A stretch of DNA of 64,000 nucleotides from Nonomuraea basaltis (GTDB lineage: Bacteria > Actinomycetota > Actinomycetes > Streptosporangiales > Streptosporangiaceae), in NCBI RefSeq assembly GCF_005893125.1, contig NZ_VCJS01000014.1, positions 1 to 64,000 of the forward strand, in the 5' to 3' direction. Positions 36,273-44,584 of the stretch are shown piece by piece (position 1 is the stretch's first letter; every line of letters begins with the position of its first letter). The notes under the pieces were generated by a model. The model was not told where the DNA came from and did no database searches. It saw only the letters and a program-made list of their open reading frames with translations. A program made the translations under genes and the position numbers.

Positions 36273-36896
36273 TCAGTCAGGTGAGAAAGACGGGTCGTCC
36301 GCCGCTGTGCGGACGACGGGGGGAAGCACGTGCGCCAGGAGAGCGCGCCGCGCCTGGAGCCGCGGGTCGATGACGGACCTCGCGACGTCCCCCGCAGCGG
36401 GCCCGAACGGGCCGCTGCCACCGCCGTTGGGCACCAAGCCGTTGGTGTCCAGGATCGTCCGGGCGGTGGATGGTGATGGCAGACCAGGATCCTGCTGGCT
36501 GTTGAGCCCGTCGACCGTGCGCCCGGCCATCGCCTCGGCGTTGTCCGACGCCGTGAGGTGGCCCGAGCCCACGAGGGCATGGGGTGCGAACGCCTGGGTG
36601 GAGTCGGCCTCCGCGGCCGCTCCTGTCACCGCAGTCGCGGTCTTGCCTGTCGCCGCGGTGGCGTCCGCGGCCGCCGGAGCAGCGGTGAGCATGCCGAACA
36701 GAACAGCGAGCAGCCACCCGGCGGCCACAAGGGCGCCAATCGCGACTGCCCGCACGACGAGCCGACGGGCACCGGCCGCGAACCGCGCCATCCGGTCAAC
36801 CCGATCGGTGGTCGCGTCCTGCCCCGAGACGGTCACGGGCAGACGGCGAGCAACGAGGGACATCGCCCTCATCTGCTGCACCACCGCGCGCGTCAC
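36273..36896 (-). CDS. Hypothetical membrane-anchored protein upstream of the chaplin gene
   Basis: 207 residues from GTG 36896 (GGGAGG 4 nt upstream). Basic N-terminus, one helix (AVAIGALVAAGWLLAVLFGML), then an Ala/Thr-rich region and a Gly/Pro-containing tail ending SFSPD. No family recognised. Same strand as the chaplin gene, 226 bases upstream of it, so a role in surface assembly is possible but unproven. Confidence 0.6.
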   Translation of the reverse strand: MTRAVVQQMRAMSLVARRLPVTVSGQDATTDRVDRMARFAAGARRLVVRAVAIGALVAAGWLLAVLFGMLTAAPAAADATAATGKTATAVTGAAAEADSTQAFAPHALVGSGHLTASDNAEAMAGRTVDGLNSQQDPGLPSPSTARTILDTNGLVPNGGGSGPFGPAAGDVARSVIDPRLQARRALLAHVLPPVVRTAADDPSFSPD

Positions 36897-37235
36897 GTGA
36901 CCTCCCGAACTCCAGAACCGGCCCCACGTCGTGAGGCCGGCCCGTGGACTCACCCCTCAACGGTCCGTAACCGTAGCAGCACCCAAGGTGGTCGCAAGGG
37001 CCTTTTCACGTGAGCCCCAGAAATTCACCAAGCCTCCGGCACTCAAACCAGACCCAAGCGCCCCATACCCTGGCGGCCGCTCTATGAGATCGTCATCCGG
37101 AGCTCCCGCCCACCCCATCCGGCCTTGCCGAGGCCTCTCCGAAGAGTGACCGGATTCTTGGTATGACGCAGTCCGCAGAGTTTGCTAACCTTACTGAGCC
37201 GACGCGGGATGACGGTCTCGCGTGCAGGCACCAAA

Positions 37236-37321
37236 GTCCGGGTGGCGGAATAGGCAGACGCGCTAGCTTGAGGTGCTAGTGCCCAGTGATGGGCATGGGG
37301 GTTCAAGTCCCCCCTCGGACA
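37236..37321 (+). tRNA. tRNA-Leu (GAG), integration site of the element
   Basis: Acceptor GTCCGGG / CTCGGAC, long variable arm (TGCCCAGTGATGGGCA), anticodon stem CTAGC / GCTAG with loop TTGAGGT (anticodon GAG), T arm GGGGGTTCAAGTCCCCC. CCA is encoded at 37322-37324. The integrase remnant begins 108 bases beyond its 3' end. Confidence 0.93.
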
Positions 37322-37322
37322 C
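37297..37322. other. attL in the tRNA-Leu 3' end
   Basis: The T arm and acceptor strand of tRNA-Leu; its core GTTCAAGTCCCCC and TCGGACAC recur at 45889-45909 with one C fewer between the halves. Confidence 0.65.
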
Positions 37323-37429
37323 CATGAAGGCCCTGAGAATGTGCAGGTCACAGGCTCGGGGCACTTTCATTTCTGCCTCCAGAACGAGCCGTGATACTCC
37401 GCTGATACTTGTGGGCCTGAGCACGAGGA

Positions 37430-38287
37430 TCACGCGCTCTCGACCAGGGCCGCGAACCAGTCGGCGGCCTCTCGCTGATTGCCGGGCATGACATGAGCGT
37501 AGACCCGGAGAGTGATGGCGGGGTCGGCGTGGCCGAGGCGCTCTGCGACCATCTTCAGAGGCTTGCCGCCCGCGATGAGGATCGTGGCGTGGGTATGGCG
37601 GAGGTCGTGGACGCGGATGCGCGGCAGCGCCTCTCGGCCGGCCTTCTCGAACGCCCTCGCGCAGCGCCCGAGCTGGTCCTGGAAACCGCGCGAGAACCGC
37701 TCGGGGTGCCGGTGGTTGCCCTCCTGGTCGCCGAAGACGAGCGCGTCGTCCCGGGCGAGCTGTAGAGCCATCCCGCCCCGTTCGCGCTTGTACGCCTTGA
37801 GTAACGCCACCGTGGCGGCGTCGAGATCAACCACGCGCGGCTTGGCGGTCTTGTTGTCGCCCTCCTTCACGATGGCCTTCTCCCCCTTGACCCGCACGAC
37901 TCCCACGGACCGGCGGACGCTGACCGTTCCGGCCTCCAGGTCGATGTGCCGCCAGCGCAGCGCGAGCAGCTCGCCGCGGCGCATGCCGGTGTGCGCCAGG
38001 AGGTGCCAGGCGACATGCAGGTGGCTGTGGTCGCGCGACCAGGCCAGGAAGTCCTTGAGCTGGACAGTCGTCCACGGGTGCATCTCGGGCGCCTTGGCCT
38101 GCTTGGCGGTGGGCGGCTTGGCCTTGTCCGCCGGGTTGCGGGCCAGCAGGCCGGCGTCCACGGCCTCGGAGAGTGCGGCGCTCAGGATGGTGTGGACGTA
38201 CCGCACGGTGCGGGCCGACAGCCCCTCGCCGGCCTTGTGGTCCTTCCGGCCGCTCTCCTCCAGGTAGCGGTAGTGCGCGGTCAGCTT
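37430..38287 (-). pseudogene. AICE tyrosine integrase, N-terminus lost
   Basis: Family similarity runs from LTAHYRYLEESG to the end: core-binding helix ARTVRYVHTILSAALSEAV, catalytic HTGMRRGELLALRW, VHDLRHTHATIL, LGHADPAITLRVYAH (Arg, His, Tyr all present). About 80 N-terminal residues (the arm-binding domain) are missing; the frame above 38287 encodes unrelated sequence. The gene faces the tRNA, the usual AICE arrangement. Confidence 0.75.
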
Positions 38288-38301
38288 CGGCCCTGACGGT
38301 G

Positions 38302-38727
38302 ATGTGCCACCTCGCCGACAACCGGCCTGTCCAGCATGAGACCGACCGGATGATCGGGTGGTACCTCGCCAGCAGGCCACCGGCCGGACACGACGTCTTC
38401 CAGGCCCGCCTCGGCATGGCCGTCGCCGACCTCACGTCCCTCGCCGATCCCGAAAAGTCCGGCACGGTGTACACCCGCCTCATCAGCGAGGCCATCGCGT
38501 CAGCAGACGGGTACGTCGCACGCGAGATACTCGCCCACGACGGATGCAGAGCGATGCTGATCGGCGCTGAGGAGCAGCCGCTCGCCTCGGCCGTACAGTC
38601 CGCCGGACTCGGACTCGGCGCAATCCCGGACCCGCTGATGACCGACCTGCTCTCAGCCGTGCGGATGAGCGAGACAGCGATAGAAGCGCGTTTGGACACG
38701 CTCGCCAAGAGACAAACCGCGACGTAG
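38302..38727 (+). CDS. Unknown protein or fragment at the integrase break
   Basis: 141 residues from ATG 38302, helical and acidic (GWYLASRPPAGHDVFQARLG, TRLISEAIASADGYVAREIL). Starts within 15 bases of the point where integrase similarity ends, so its own N-terminus may be missing too. No family recognised; no ribosome site seen. Confidence 0.45.
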   Translation: MCHLADNRPVQHETDRMIGWYLASRPPAGHDVFQARLGMAVADLTSLADPEKSGTVYTRLISEAIASADGYVAREILAHDGCRAMLIGAEEQPLASAVQSAGLGLGAIPDPLMTDLLSAVRMSETAIEARLDTLAKRQTAT

Positions 38728-38874
38728 CAGCCATCACGGGCCGTGGCTATACCCCCGCAACCCCAGCCACGGCAGCCGCCCCAGCTCACAACCCGGTCCT
38801 GGGACGGCGGGCCGTGGGATGGCGGCCCCTGAGCGCCGTCCCACGGCCATCCCGCCCCCTCCGGAGAACAGACG

Positions 38875-39075
38875 ATGTCCCTTTCCCCCCTTCCTCCTGA
38901 CGGCGGCTACTACGGCTGGGTGCCACCACTCGGCGAACCGAGATGGATGTGGGTCGCGTGGCTGCTCGACTGGCAAGCCTCCGAGCTGATCCGAATCACC
39001 ATGCCGGACCCTGACCGTCCTCTGCGCCGTCAGGCCGTCAGCCGCTACGAGCGGCTCATCGAGCTGCAGCGGTAG
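38875..39075 (+). CDS. Small hypothetical protein beside the lasso cluster
   Basis: 66 residues from ATG 38875 with GGAG about 9 bases upstream. Trp-rich start (YYGWVPPLGEPRWMWVAWLLDW) and basic C-terminus (RRQAVSRYERLIELQR). Converges on the lasso B2 gene with a 13-base gap. No family recognised. Could be part of the element's old accessory genes. Confidence 0.5.
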   Translation: MSLSPLPPDGGYYGWVPPLGEPRWMWVAWLLDWQASELIRITMPDPDRPLRRQAVSRYERLIELQR

Positions 39076-39088
39076 CCCTCCGCTACCG

Positions 39089-39550
39089 TCACCGTCGCCG
39101 CCGGCCACGGCCGGAGATCGGACGCTTTCCCTGGTCGTCACACGGGGCGATGGTGATGTTGGGGATGTAGTAGCCGGGCGGGTGGGGTTCGTCGATGGGG
39201 TGACCGTCGGCCTCGACCCAAGCGTGGGCGGTGAAGGGGTGGATGTGGACGCCGGTGCGCCAGGTGGGCCAGACGCCGTGTGTACGGCAGAGCAGGGCGG
39301 TGGCGATGGAGCGGGGAAGGCACCCCTCTCCGGCGCAGGACAGACTGACGGCGATGACGGCGTCGCGGGCGGCTTTGGCCTGCACGGCGGTCGCGGGCCT
39401 AGCGCCGCGGCGGACGTGGGTGAGCACGGTCTGGATGCGCAGGGGGGATTGTCGGGCGATCAGATGGGCGATCCCGACCGCGACGAGGGCGGCGGGACGG
39501 TGCCGCAAGGGCAGGCGCGGACGTGGCTGGTGAGTGAAGTCGACGCTCAT
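39089..39550 (-). CDS. Lasso peptide B2 leader peptidase
   Basis: 153 residues, ATG overlapping the B1 stop (ATGA). Transglutaminase-like cysteine protease with the B2 triad: Cys in CAGEGCLPRSIATALLCR, His in FTAHAWVEADG, Asp in PIDEPH. Cuts the leader off the precursor before ring closure. Last gene of the lasso operon; the Arg-rich end RGRRRR is a local feature. Confidence 0.92.
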   Translation of the reverse strand: MSVDFTHQPRPRLPLRHRPAALVAVGIAHLIARQSPLRIQTVLTHVRRGARPATAVQAKAARDAVIAVSLSCAGEGCLPRSIATALLCRTHGVWPTWRTGVHIHPFTAHAWVEADGHPIDEPHPPGYYIPNITIAPCDDQGKRPISGRGRRRR

Positions 39551-39798
39551 GGGATGAGGAGTCCGATAATGGTGAGCCGGGTGATCAGGTCGGTGGTGTC
39601 GGCCTGGGCTCGGTCGGCCGCGCCCGGATAGGTCTCGGCCAGATGTTCGGCAGCCTCGGCGGGAGTGGCGCCGTCCAGCAGAGCCGTGAGGACGAGGTGG
39701 GCGGTGGCGTTGATCTGGAAGTAGCGGCCGGTTCGCCCGTTCAGCAGGACCGCGCCGTTCTCGGCTGCGGTCATCGTGATGTGGTCAGGAAAACGCAT
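39547..39798 (-). CDS. Lasso peptide B1/RRE (PqqD-like) protein
   Basis: 83 residues from ATG 39798, overlapping the cyclase end by 14 bases. PqqD-like fold: LLNGRTGRYFQINATAHLVLTALLDGATPAEAAEHL. Binds the precursor leader (conserved YxxP...LG motif) and hands it to the B2 protease. Confidence 0.92.
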   Translation of the reverse strand: MRFPDHITMTAAENGAVLLNGRTGRYFQINATAHLVLTALLDGATPAEAAEHLAETYPGAADRAQADTTDLITRLTIIGLLIP

Positions 39799-41653
39799 GG
39801 TCACCGTCATCGGTCGCAGGGAACATGGGAAGCCGGGGATCCTGGGCGCGCAGCCAGTTCTCGGCACTGACGAACAAGTCGAGGGCGACCATGCTGCGAC
39901 CGGCGTCGGTGGGGGTGTAGGCGTACGCCCGACGCAACGCTTCCGGGTCGGCGAAGCCCAGGTCGACCAGCCGGGAGCCCTCGGCCAGGGCCCGGAGTTG
40001 GTCGCGGTGGGCGCGCAGGCCGTCGTAGAAGAGGGCTGAGAACGCGGCCTTGGTAGTGCGGGCCAGGCACTCGGCGGGCATGTGGGGACGCATCGCGGTG
40101 GTGGTGAGGGGTTTGAACCTGCCCGGCGCGGCACGCTGATCGAGGCGTATCGCCAGTGCCGCGGTGACGACATGATCGTCCAGGAAAGGAGCGTGCAGAG
40201 CGGCGCCCGCCTGACTGGTCAGATGATGGATGGCGTTGAAAGAGCCGGCCTTGATCCGCACGTTGTTCAGGATCTGATGCTGGGCGCGCAGGGGAGAGTA
40301 GGGGCGGGCGGTGGTCGCCGCTTGTCGTATGCGTCGGGTGACGGCGTCCACGGCGGCGGGGGTGGTCCAGGCCGGCAGTCGTATCGGCCACTGCCAGCCG
40401 AAGTCCCGGCCGCTCGCAAGTGGGACCGGTGTGGTGAGCAGCGGGATCTGTGCGTTGAGCCAGGCCGGGAAATTCTTCGTGTCCGCGAGGGCGCGCAGGG
40501 CGGCGGTCAGTGGCCAGCGGACCTGGGCGCGGGCGGCGCGCAGGTGGGGGAGCAACAGGGCGGGGTGGGTGCGTGCGAGGTCGTGCAGGTAGCTCCTCGG
40601 CAGCAGAGTGACCTCATCGCCGCCGTGACCGGACAGGTGGACGGTGGCGCCGCGCTTGGCCAGCAGGGCCGAGATCGTGGTGGTCTGGGCGAGGCCGCGC
40701 AGCCACGGGGTGGGTTCGTCCAGGCCGGGCACGGGAGTGGCGCTGTCGGCGAACCAGCCGGGCACGTCGCTGGAAGGCATGTGGAGGTGTTCGCCGCTCA
40801 GGTGACGGCGAGCGCGGGTGGTCCAGACGTGGTCGTCGTGAGCGGCGTCCTCGACCCCCTGGCTGAAGGTGACCAGGCGTCCCCCGCGTCGCCGGACGGC
40901 GGCGTCGGCCAGGAAACTGACCGGTGTGGAGTCCAACCCGCCCGACAGGTCCGACTCGACCGTGTCTCCGGTCCCGATCCGAGCCTGCACGGCATCGCTC
41001 AGCGCGATGGCGAACGCCAGGGCGCCCCTTTCCAGGGACAGTTCGGGTTCGGGTGGGAACCACCACGACCGGAAAGAGACCTGGCCGGTCGAGATGCGCC
41101 GGGCGTCGATGTGAAGGGCGTCGCCCGGCGAGACCTGGTCGATGCCCTGCCACATCGGGATGGCGAGCACGGGGGGAACATTGCCCACCAGTTGCACCGC
41201 GAGCGCGTCGACGTCCAGGCTCGCGCCGGTCAGGTAGGCCAGCGTGCTCGCCCGGTCGGCAGCCACCACGGTGTCACCGACGCGGGCATGGAACACGCGC
41301 CGTCCTCCTGAGGCGGTGCCCTGCACCCGCACCTGCCCGTCCACCGCCGCCACGAGATGGAAGCAACCGGCCGACGCGGACACCGCGTCGGCGTCTTCCA
41401 GGCATTCGATCCGTCCCGCCAGCAGCGCCAGTTGGTCGGCGGTGACCGATGTGCAACCGATCACCGCCAACCGGGTCCGGCCTGCCTCGGCCACCACCGG
41501 TTCCACCGATGAACCGGTCAGCACACACGGGTGCCCCGACGCGTACAGCAACGCCGGGCGCCCCGGCAGCCGCTCACACACGGCGGCACCCGCGGCACTG
41601 TCCGGCAGCACCGCGAACCAGCGATCACCAAGACCCGGACCCACAACCGGCAC
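39785..41653 (-). CDS. Lasso peptide macrolactam synthetase (asparagine synthase homologue)
   Basis: 622 residues from GTG 41653, 6 bases after the precursor stop. Degenerate N-terminal glutaminase-like domain (no N-terminal Cys, so no glutaminase use), then the ATP-pyrophosphatase domain with DLSGGLDSTPVSFL, LSGHGGDEV and a C-terminal helical region. Adenylates the side-chain carboxylate of the acceptor Asp/Glu and closes the ring with the core N-terminus. Confidence 0.93.
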   Translation of the reverse strand: MPVVGPGLGDRWFAVLPDSAAGAAVCERLPGRPALLYASGHPCVLTGSSVEPVVAEAGRTRLAVIGCTSVTADQLALLAGRIECLEDADAVSASAGCFHLVAAVDGQVRVQGTASGGRRVFHARVGDTVVAADRASTLAYLTGASLDVDALAVQLVGNVPPVLAIPMWQGIDQVSPGDALHIDARRISTGQVSFRSWWFPPEPELSLERGALAFAIALSDAVQARIGTGDTVESDLSGGLDSTPVSFLADAAVRRRGGRLVTFSQGVEDAAHDDHVWTTRARRHLSGEHLHMPSSDVPGWFADSATPVPGLDEPTPWLRGLAQTTTISALLAKRGATVHLSGHGGDEVTLLPRSYLHDLARTHPALLLPHLRAARAQVRWPLTAALRALADTKNFPAWLNAQIPLLTTPVPLASGRDFGWQWPIRLPAWTTPAAVDAVTRRIRQAATTARPYSPLRAQHQILNNVRIKAGSFNAIHHLTSQAGAALHAPFLDDHVVTAALAIRLDQRAAPGRFKPLTTTAMRPHMPAECLARTTKAAFSALFYDGLRAHRDQLRALAEGSRLVDLGFADPEALRRAYAYTPTDAGRSMVALDLFVSAENWLRAQDPRLPMFPATDDGDHAFS

Positions 41654-41659
41654 CTCTCA

Positions 41660-41773
41660 CTACAGCCACAGCCCGACCGGGTAATCCGGCCAGTCCCCGA
41701 ACTCTCCGCGGGTCAGCTCAGCGAAATCACCAAGCTCGACCACCTGCGGCGCCTCATACGAAACTGTCTGCAC
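41660..41773 (-). CDS. Lasso peptide precursor
   Basis: 37 residues from GTG 41773, with GAGGGGG 8 nt upstream. Leader MQTVSYEAPQVVELGDFAEL contains the YxxP...LG recognition motif read by B1 proteins and ends Thr-Arg, giving the conserved Thr at -2. The predicted core is GEFGDWPDYPVGLWL: Gly1 and Asp8 can form an eight-residue ring, leaving a seven-residue tail without Cys (class II). Too short for ordinary gene calling. It is the first gene of the A-C-B1-B2 operon. Confidence 0.88.
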   Translation of the reverse strand: MQTVSYEAPQVVELGDFAELTRGEFGDWPDYPVGLWL

Positions 41774-41977
41774 AAAAATCACCCCCTCACCGTGCACGTG
41801 ACCAGCAGGCGTCGCCACGCATCTTCCCAGCTCCCCCACCAGTTAAAGCAGAGAGTAGCTGAATTGTAACTATAAGTAATATTCGGATGTCGCGACGCTG
41901 AAGCGGGGTAACGACCCAGCCCGCCGCAGGGCCTCGGGGCAGATCCAGCCCATGTCCTGGTAGCCGCGAGGGCCCCT

Positions 41978-42057
41978 TCTAGCGGGTGCAGCCGCGAGGT
42001 CTAGCGGCTTGACTAGCAGTGCGACCTCGTCCTGAGCTGGGATCTAGCGTTCTAGCG
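41978..42057. repeat. Four TCTAGCG heptamers next to the transfer gene
   Basis: Exact TCTAGCG at 41978, 42000, 42043 and 42051, plus a degenerate ACTAGCA at 42012, all in the same direction in about 80 noncoding bases just downstream of the TraB-like gene. TraB-type translocases recognise short directly repeated octamers (clt/TRS) near their own gene, so these are candidates. Confidence 0.45.
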
Positions 42058-42065
42058 ACCCCATG

Positions 42066-42099
42066 CGAACGCCCCCGGAAGCGGCTCCAGGGGCGTTCG
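42066..42099. terminator. Terminator hairpin after the transfer operon
   Basis: Perfect 10-bp stem CGAACGCCCC / GGGGCGTTCG with a 14-base loop, 18 bases beyond the stop of the TraB-like gene. Confidence 0.65.
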
Positions 42100-42116
42100 G
42101 GGAGGTGATCTGGGCG

Positions 42117-44288
42117 CTAGGGCTGGGCCTTCCGCTTGCCGTACACGTCGGCGATGTCGGACCGGCCGAAGCCCTTGCGGTTGCGCCCCTTACCGGCGGC
42201 GTCGCGGCCCCAGGTGTCCTCGGTCTTGACCCCGTACTCCTTGAGCCGCGCGGTCAGTGTGGCGGTCTTGGCGTCGTCCTCCAGGTCCACCCACTGGCCG
42301 TAGGCGTCCGGCCGGAACTCGGCCAGCCGGTCCACCACCGTGCTGTTCCAGACCTTCTCTTCCTTGGCGGTGGTGACGGTCAGGATGTCGGCCAGGAGGT
42401 CGTAGGAGACCCGCTGCGGCCCTTCCTGGCCGATGGCCTGCCCGGACAGCGTTCCGGCCTCCTGGCGAATCTGGTGGGCGCGCTCGGCGATCAGCTCCGA
42501 GGTGGGGCCGTCCAGGTAGGCGGACCGGACTATCATCGGGTCCTCAGCGATGCCGACCGCCCAAGAGATGCCCTTGTCGTTCAGGGTGAACATGGTGGCC
42601 TTGACCCCGGCCTGGTGCATGCCGGTGCCGAGGATCATGTCGTTCTCCTGCCACCCCATCACCCGCAAACAGATCCGGATGCCCGCATTCGCCGAGATCG
42701 CCTTGGGCAGGCTGTCCTTGTCCGGCCGCTGGGTGGCCAGGATGAGGATGATCCCGAGGGCCGGGCCGCGCTTGATGATCGCGGTCGCATACTTGGCGGC
42801 CTCCTCGCCGTACTCGTCGTCGGCGAACAGTTCCTGACACTCGTCGATAGCCACCACCATCGGGTGCAGCCCTAGATCGCGCCGGGCCGCCAGCTCGGGC
42901 GTGACCTTGAACTCGGGCGCCTGGTGGCGCGGCAAGCCGTCGATAACCTCCGCGCGCCGGTCCAGCTCGGCGTACACCTCGGCCAGCGACGCGACGCACG
43001 CGGCCTTGGCGGAGTCGGTGGCACCCTTGGCGTAGTGATGGGCCACCTTCTCCAGCGCCGACAGATCCCCGGTGCCCTTCAGCTCGAACAGCCGCAACTC
43101 GGCCAGCGGGTCCAGCGCGCAGGCCAGCAGCAGCACCCGCAGCGCGAACGTCTTGCCGTAGCGCGGCATCGAGCCGATGAGCACGTTGGCGAACATGAGC
43201 AGGATCGAGATCGGCCGGCCGCGCTGGTCGTTGCCGTACGGAACGGGCTCGAACAGGCTGACCTGCCCCGACTCGGCCAGCGGCCAGGCGGGCTGCCGGG
43301 CCTTACGCATCTCCTGATCGCCCACCCACAGCACCAGCCGGCCGGGATGCTCCTCCGACACCGGCTCGGGCCACACGCAGCCCAGCGCGCGGCGCAGGCC
43401 GGAGGCGAGCTTGTCGCGCTTCTCCAGCACCTCCCCCACCGTCACGCCCAGCGGAAGATCCACCTCAGCCCGCCAACCCGGCCCGTCACGCATGATCGGG
43501 GCAGGGAAGGTGATGCCGCGCCCGTTCTTACCGAGCGCCTGGTTGATGGCCGAGATGCCGAGCGAGCCGAGCGCGTCCAGCACCTGATCACTGGTCAGCT
43601 TGCGCACCCGGTTGGGGACGACCGCCCGGTCCAGCAGCGGCTGATCGGCGGGCGTTCCGAGCACTCCCGCCCCGGCGATGAGCACGCCGAGGATCGCCCA
43701 CTGCACCCAGGTCGGGGCCGCCACGGCGACGAAGATGCCGACCAGGACCGCCGTGATCGCGCCGACGAGGAGCGTCCACAGCCGCGCCTTGACCCGGTCG
43801 TCGCGCTGCCGCGACAGAGCCAGGTACTCCGCGGCCTCCTCCTTCGTGGCCGCCGCCCGCCGCACCGGACGGCCCTCCAGATCGAACAGCCACCGCACCA
43901 GCGCCACCAGCAGCCGCCAGGCGCCAGCCGGGGAACGGGCCGCGAGCTTGGCCGCGTATCTCGGGGCGCGCAGCGCGTGGTAGGCCAGCACGTAGCCGGT
44001 GTGCTCGGCCTGCCACTTCAGCACCTGCAAGGCATCCGCCCGCGACCGCAGCCACAGCGGGACCAGCGGCTGCCGCTCCCGGCGGCGCGCGGCCAGCTCG
44101 GCGAGCAGGTCCGTCGGTTCGGGCCGGTGCGCCTGATCGACGAGAACCACGGCGCCCTCAAGGACACCGTCGCCCGCATCCGGGCTCTCCTGAACCGCCC
44201 TCTCCTGCACGGCCTCGGCGGCGAGGCGCACATCCTCGTCCTGGAGGGCGATCACCATGCCGTCGCTCATCTCCTCTGTCGCAGTCAT
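42117..44288 (-). CDS. FtsK/SpoIIIE-type DNA translocase (TraB-like)
   Basis: 723 residues from ATG 44288. Soluble acidic N-terminus, two membrane helices near 180-225 (LWTLLVGAITAVLVGIFVAV, WAILGVLIAGAGVLG), then the motor domain with Walker A GSMPRYGKTFALRV and Walker B PMVVAIDECQELFAD, plus ATQRPDKDSLPKAI. Such proteins move double-stranded DNA between hyphae in actinomycete conjugation. Overlaps the upstream membrane gene by 4 bp. Confidence 0.9.
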   Translation of the reverse strand: MTATEEMSDGMVIALQDEDVRLAAEAVQERAVQESPDAGDGVLEGAVVLVDQAHRPEPTDLLAELAARRRERQPLVPLWLRSRADALQVLKWQAEHTGYVLAYHALRAPRYAAKLAARSPAGAWRLLVALVRWLFDLEGRPVRRAAATKEEAAEYLALSRQRDDRVKARLWTLLVGAITAVLVGIFVAVAAPTWVQWAILGVLIAGAGVLGTPADQPLLDRAVVPNRVRKLTSDQVLDALGSLGISAINQALGKNGRGITFPAPIMRDGPGWRAEVDLPLGVTVGEVLEKRDKLASGLRRALGCVWPEPVSEEHPGRLVLWVGDQEMRKARQPAWPLAESGQVSLFEPVPYGNDQRGRPISILLMFANVLIGSMPRYGKTFALRVLLLACALDPLAELRLFELKGTGDLSALEKVAHHYAKGATDSAKAACVASLAEVYAELDRRAEVIDGLPRHQAPEFKVTPELAARRDLGLHPMVVAIDECQELFADDEYGEEAAKYATAIIKRGPALGIILILATQRPDKDSLPKAISANAGIRICLRVMGWQENDMILGTGMHQAGVKATMFTLNDKGISWAVGIAEDPMIVRSAYLDGPTSELIAERAHQIRQEAGTLSGQAIGQEGPQRVSYDLLADILTVTTAKEEKVWNSTVVDRLAEFRPDAYGQWVDLEDDAKTATLTARLKEYGVKTEDTWGRDAAGKGRNRKGFGRSDIADVYGKRKAQP

Positions 44289-44584
44289 GCCCGCACCTCC
44301 GTCCGCGTGACCAGCGAGCCGAGGATCTCGGCGTGCACGGCGAGCGCCTCGACGACGACCCGCGCCCCAGCGACCGCGTGCCCGACCAGACGGCACACGT
44401 CCGCGAAGATGAGCAGCACAAGCACCACGGCGACCCGTGCCGCGGTGAAAGCCGTACGGCTCCACCCGGCCCGGCGTATGACCGCCCACATCTGCCCGAC
44501 GGTCCGGGCGTCCGCGCTCGCCTCCCGCGTGGCACACAACAGGAACACGCCCACGCCCATGGCGGGGATCAGGAAGGTGGTCAT
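44285..44584 (-). CDS. Small membrane protein of the transfer operon
   Basis: 99 residues, with hydrophobic segments at about 3-19 and 45-65 (FTAARVAVVLVLLIFADVCRLVG). Overlaps both neighbours by 4 bp (ATGA), so cotranslated. Small Spd-like membrane proteins in this position help plasmid spread in mycelium. Assignment rests on context. Confidence 0.7.
   Translation of the reverse strand: MTTFLIPAMGVGVFLLCATREASADARTVGQMWAVIRRAGWSRTAFTAARVAVVLVLLIFADVCRLVGHAVAGARVVVEALAVHAEILGSLVTRTEVRA

Noticed and set aside
37082..37351. Minus-strand ORF containing CPRGDLNPHAH
   Set aside because: Reverse reading of tRNA-Leu; a well-known annotation artefact.
38734..39141. 135-codon minus ORF next to the lasso B2 gene
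   Set aside because: Antisense to the small plus-strand gene with the good ribosome site; no protein-like features.
41773..41782. Alternative GTG start nine bases upstream in the lasso precursor
   Set aside because: Too close to the ribosome site; GTG 41773 has better spacing and a normal leader.
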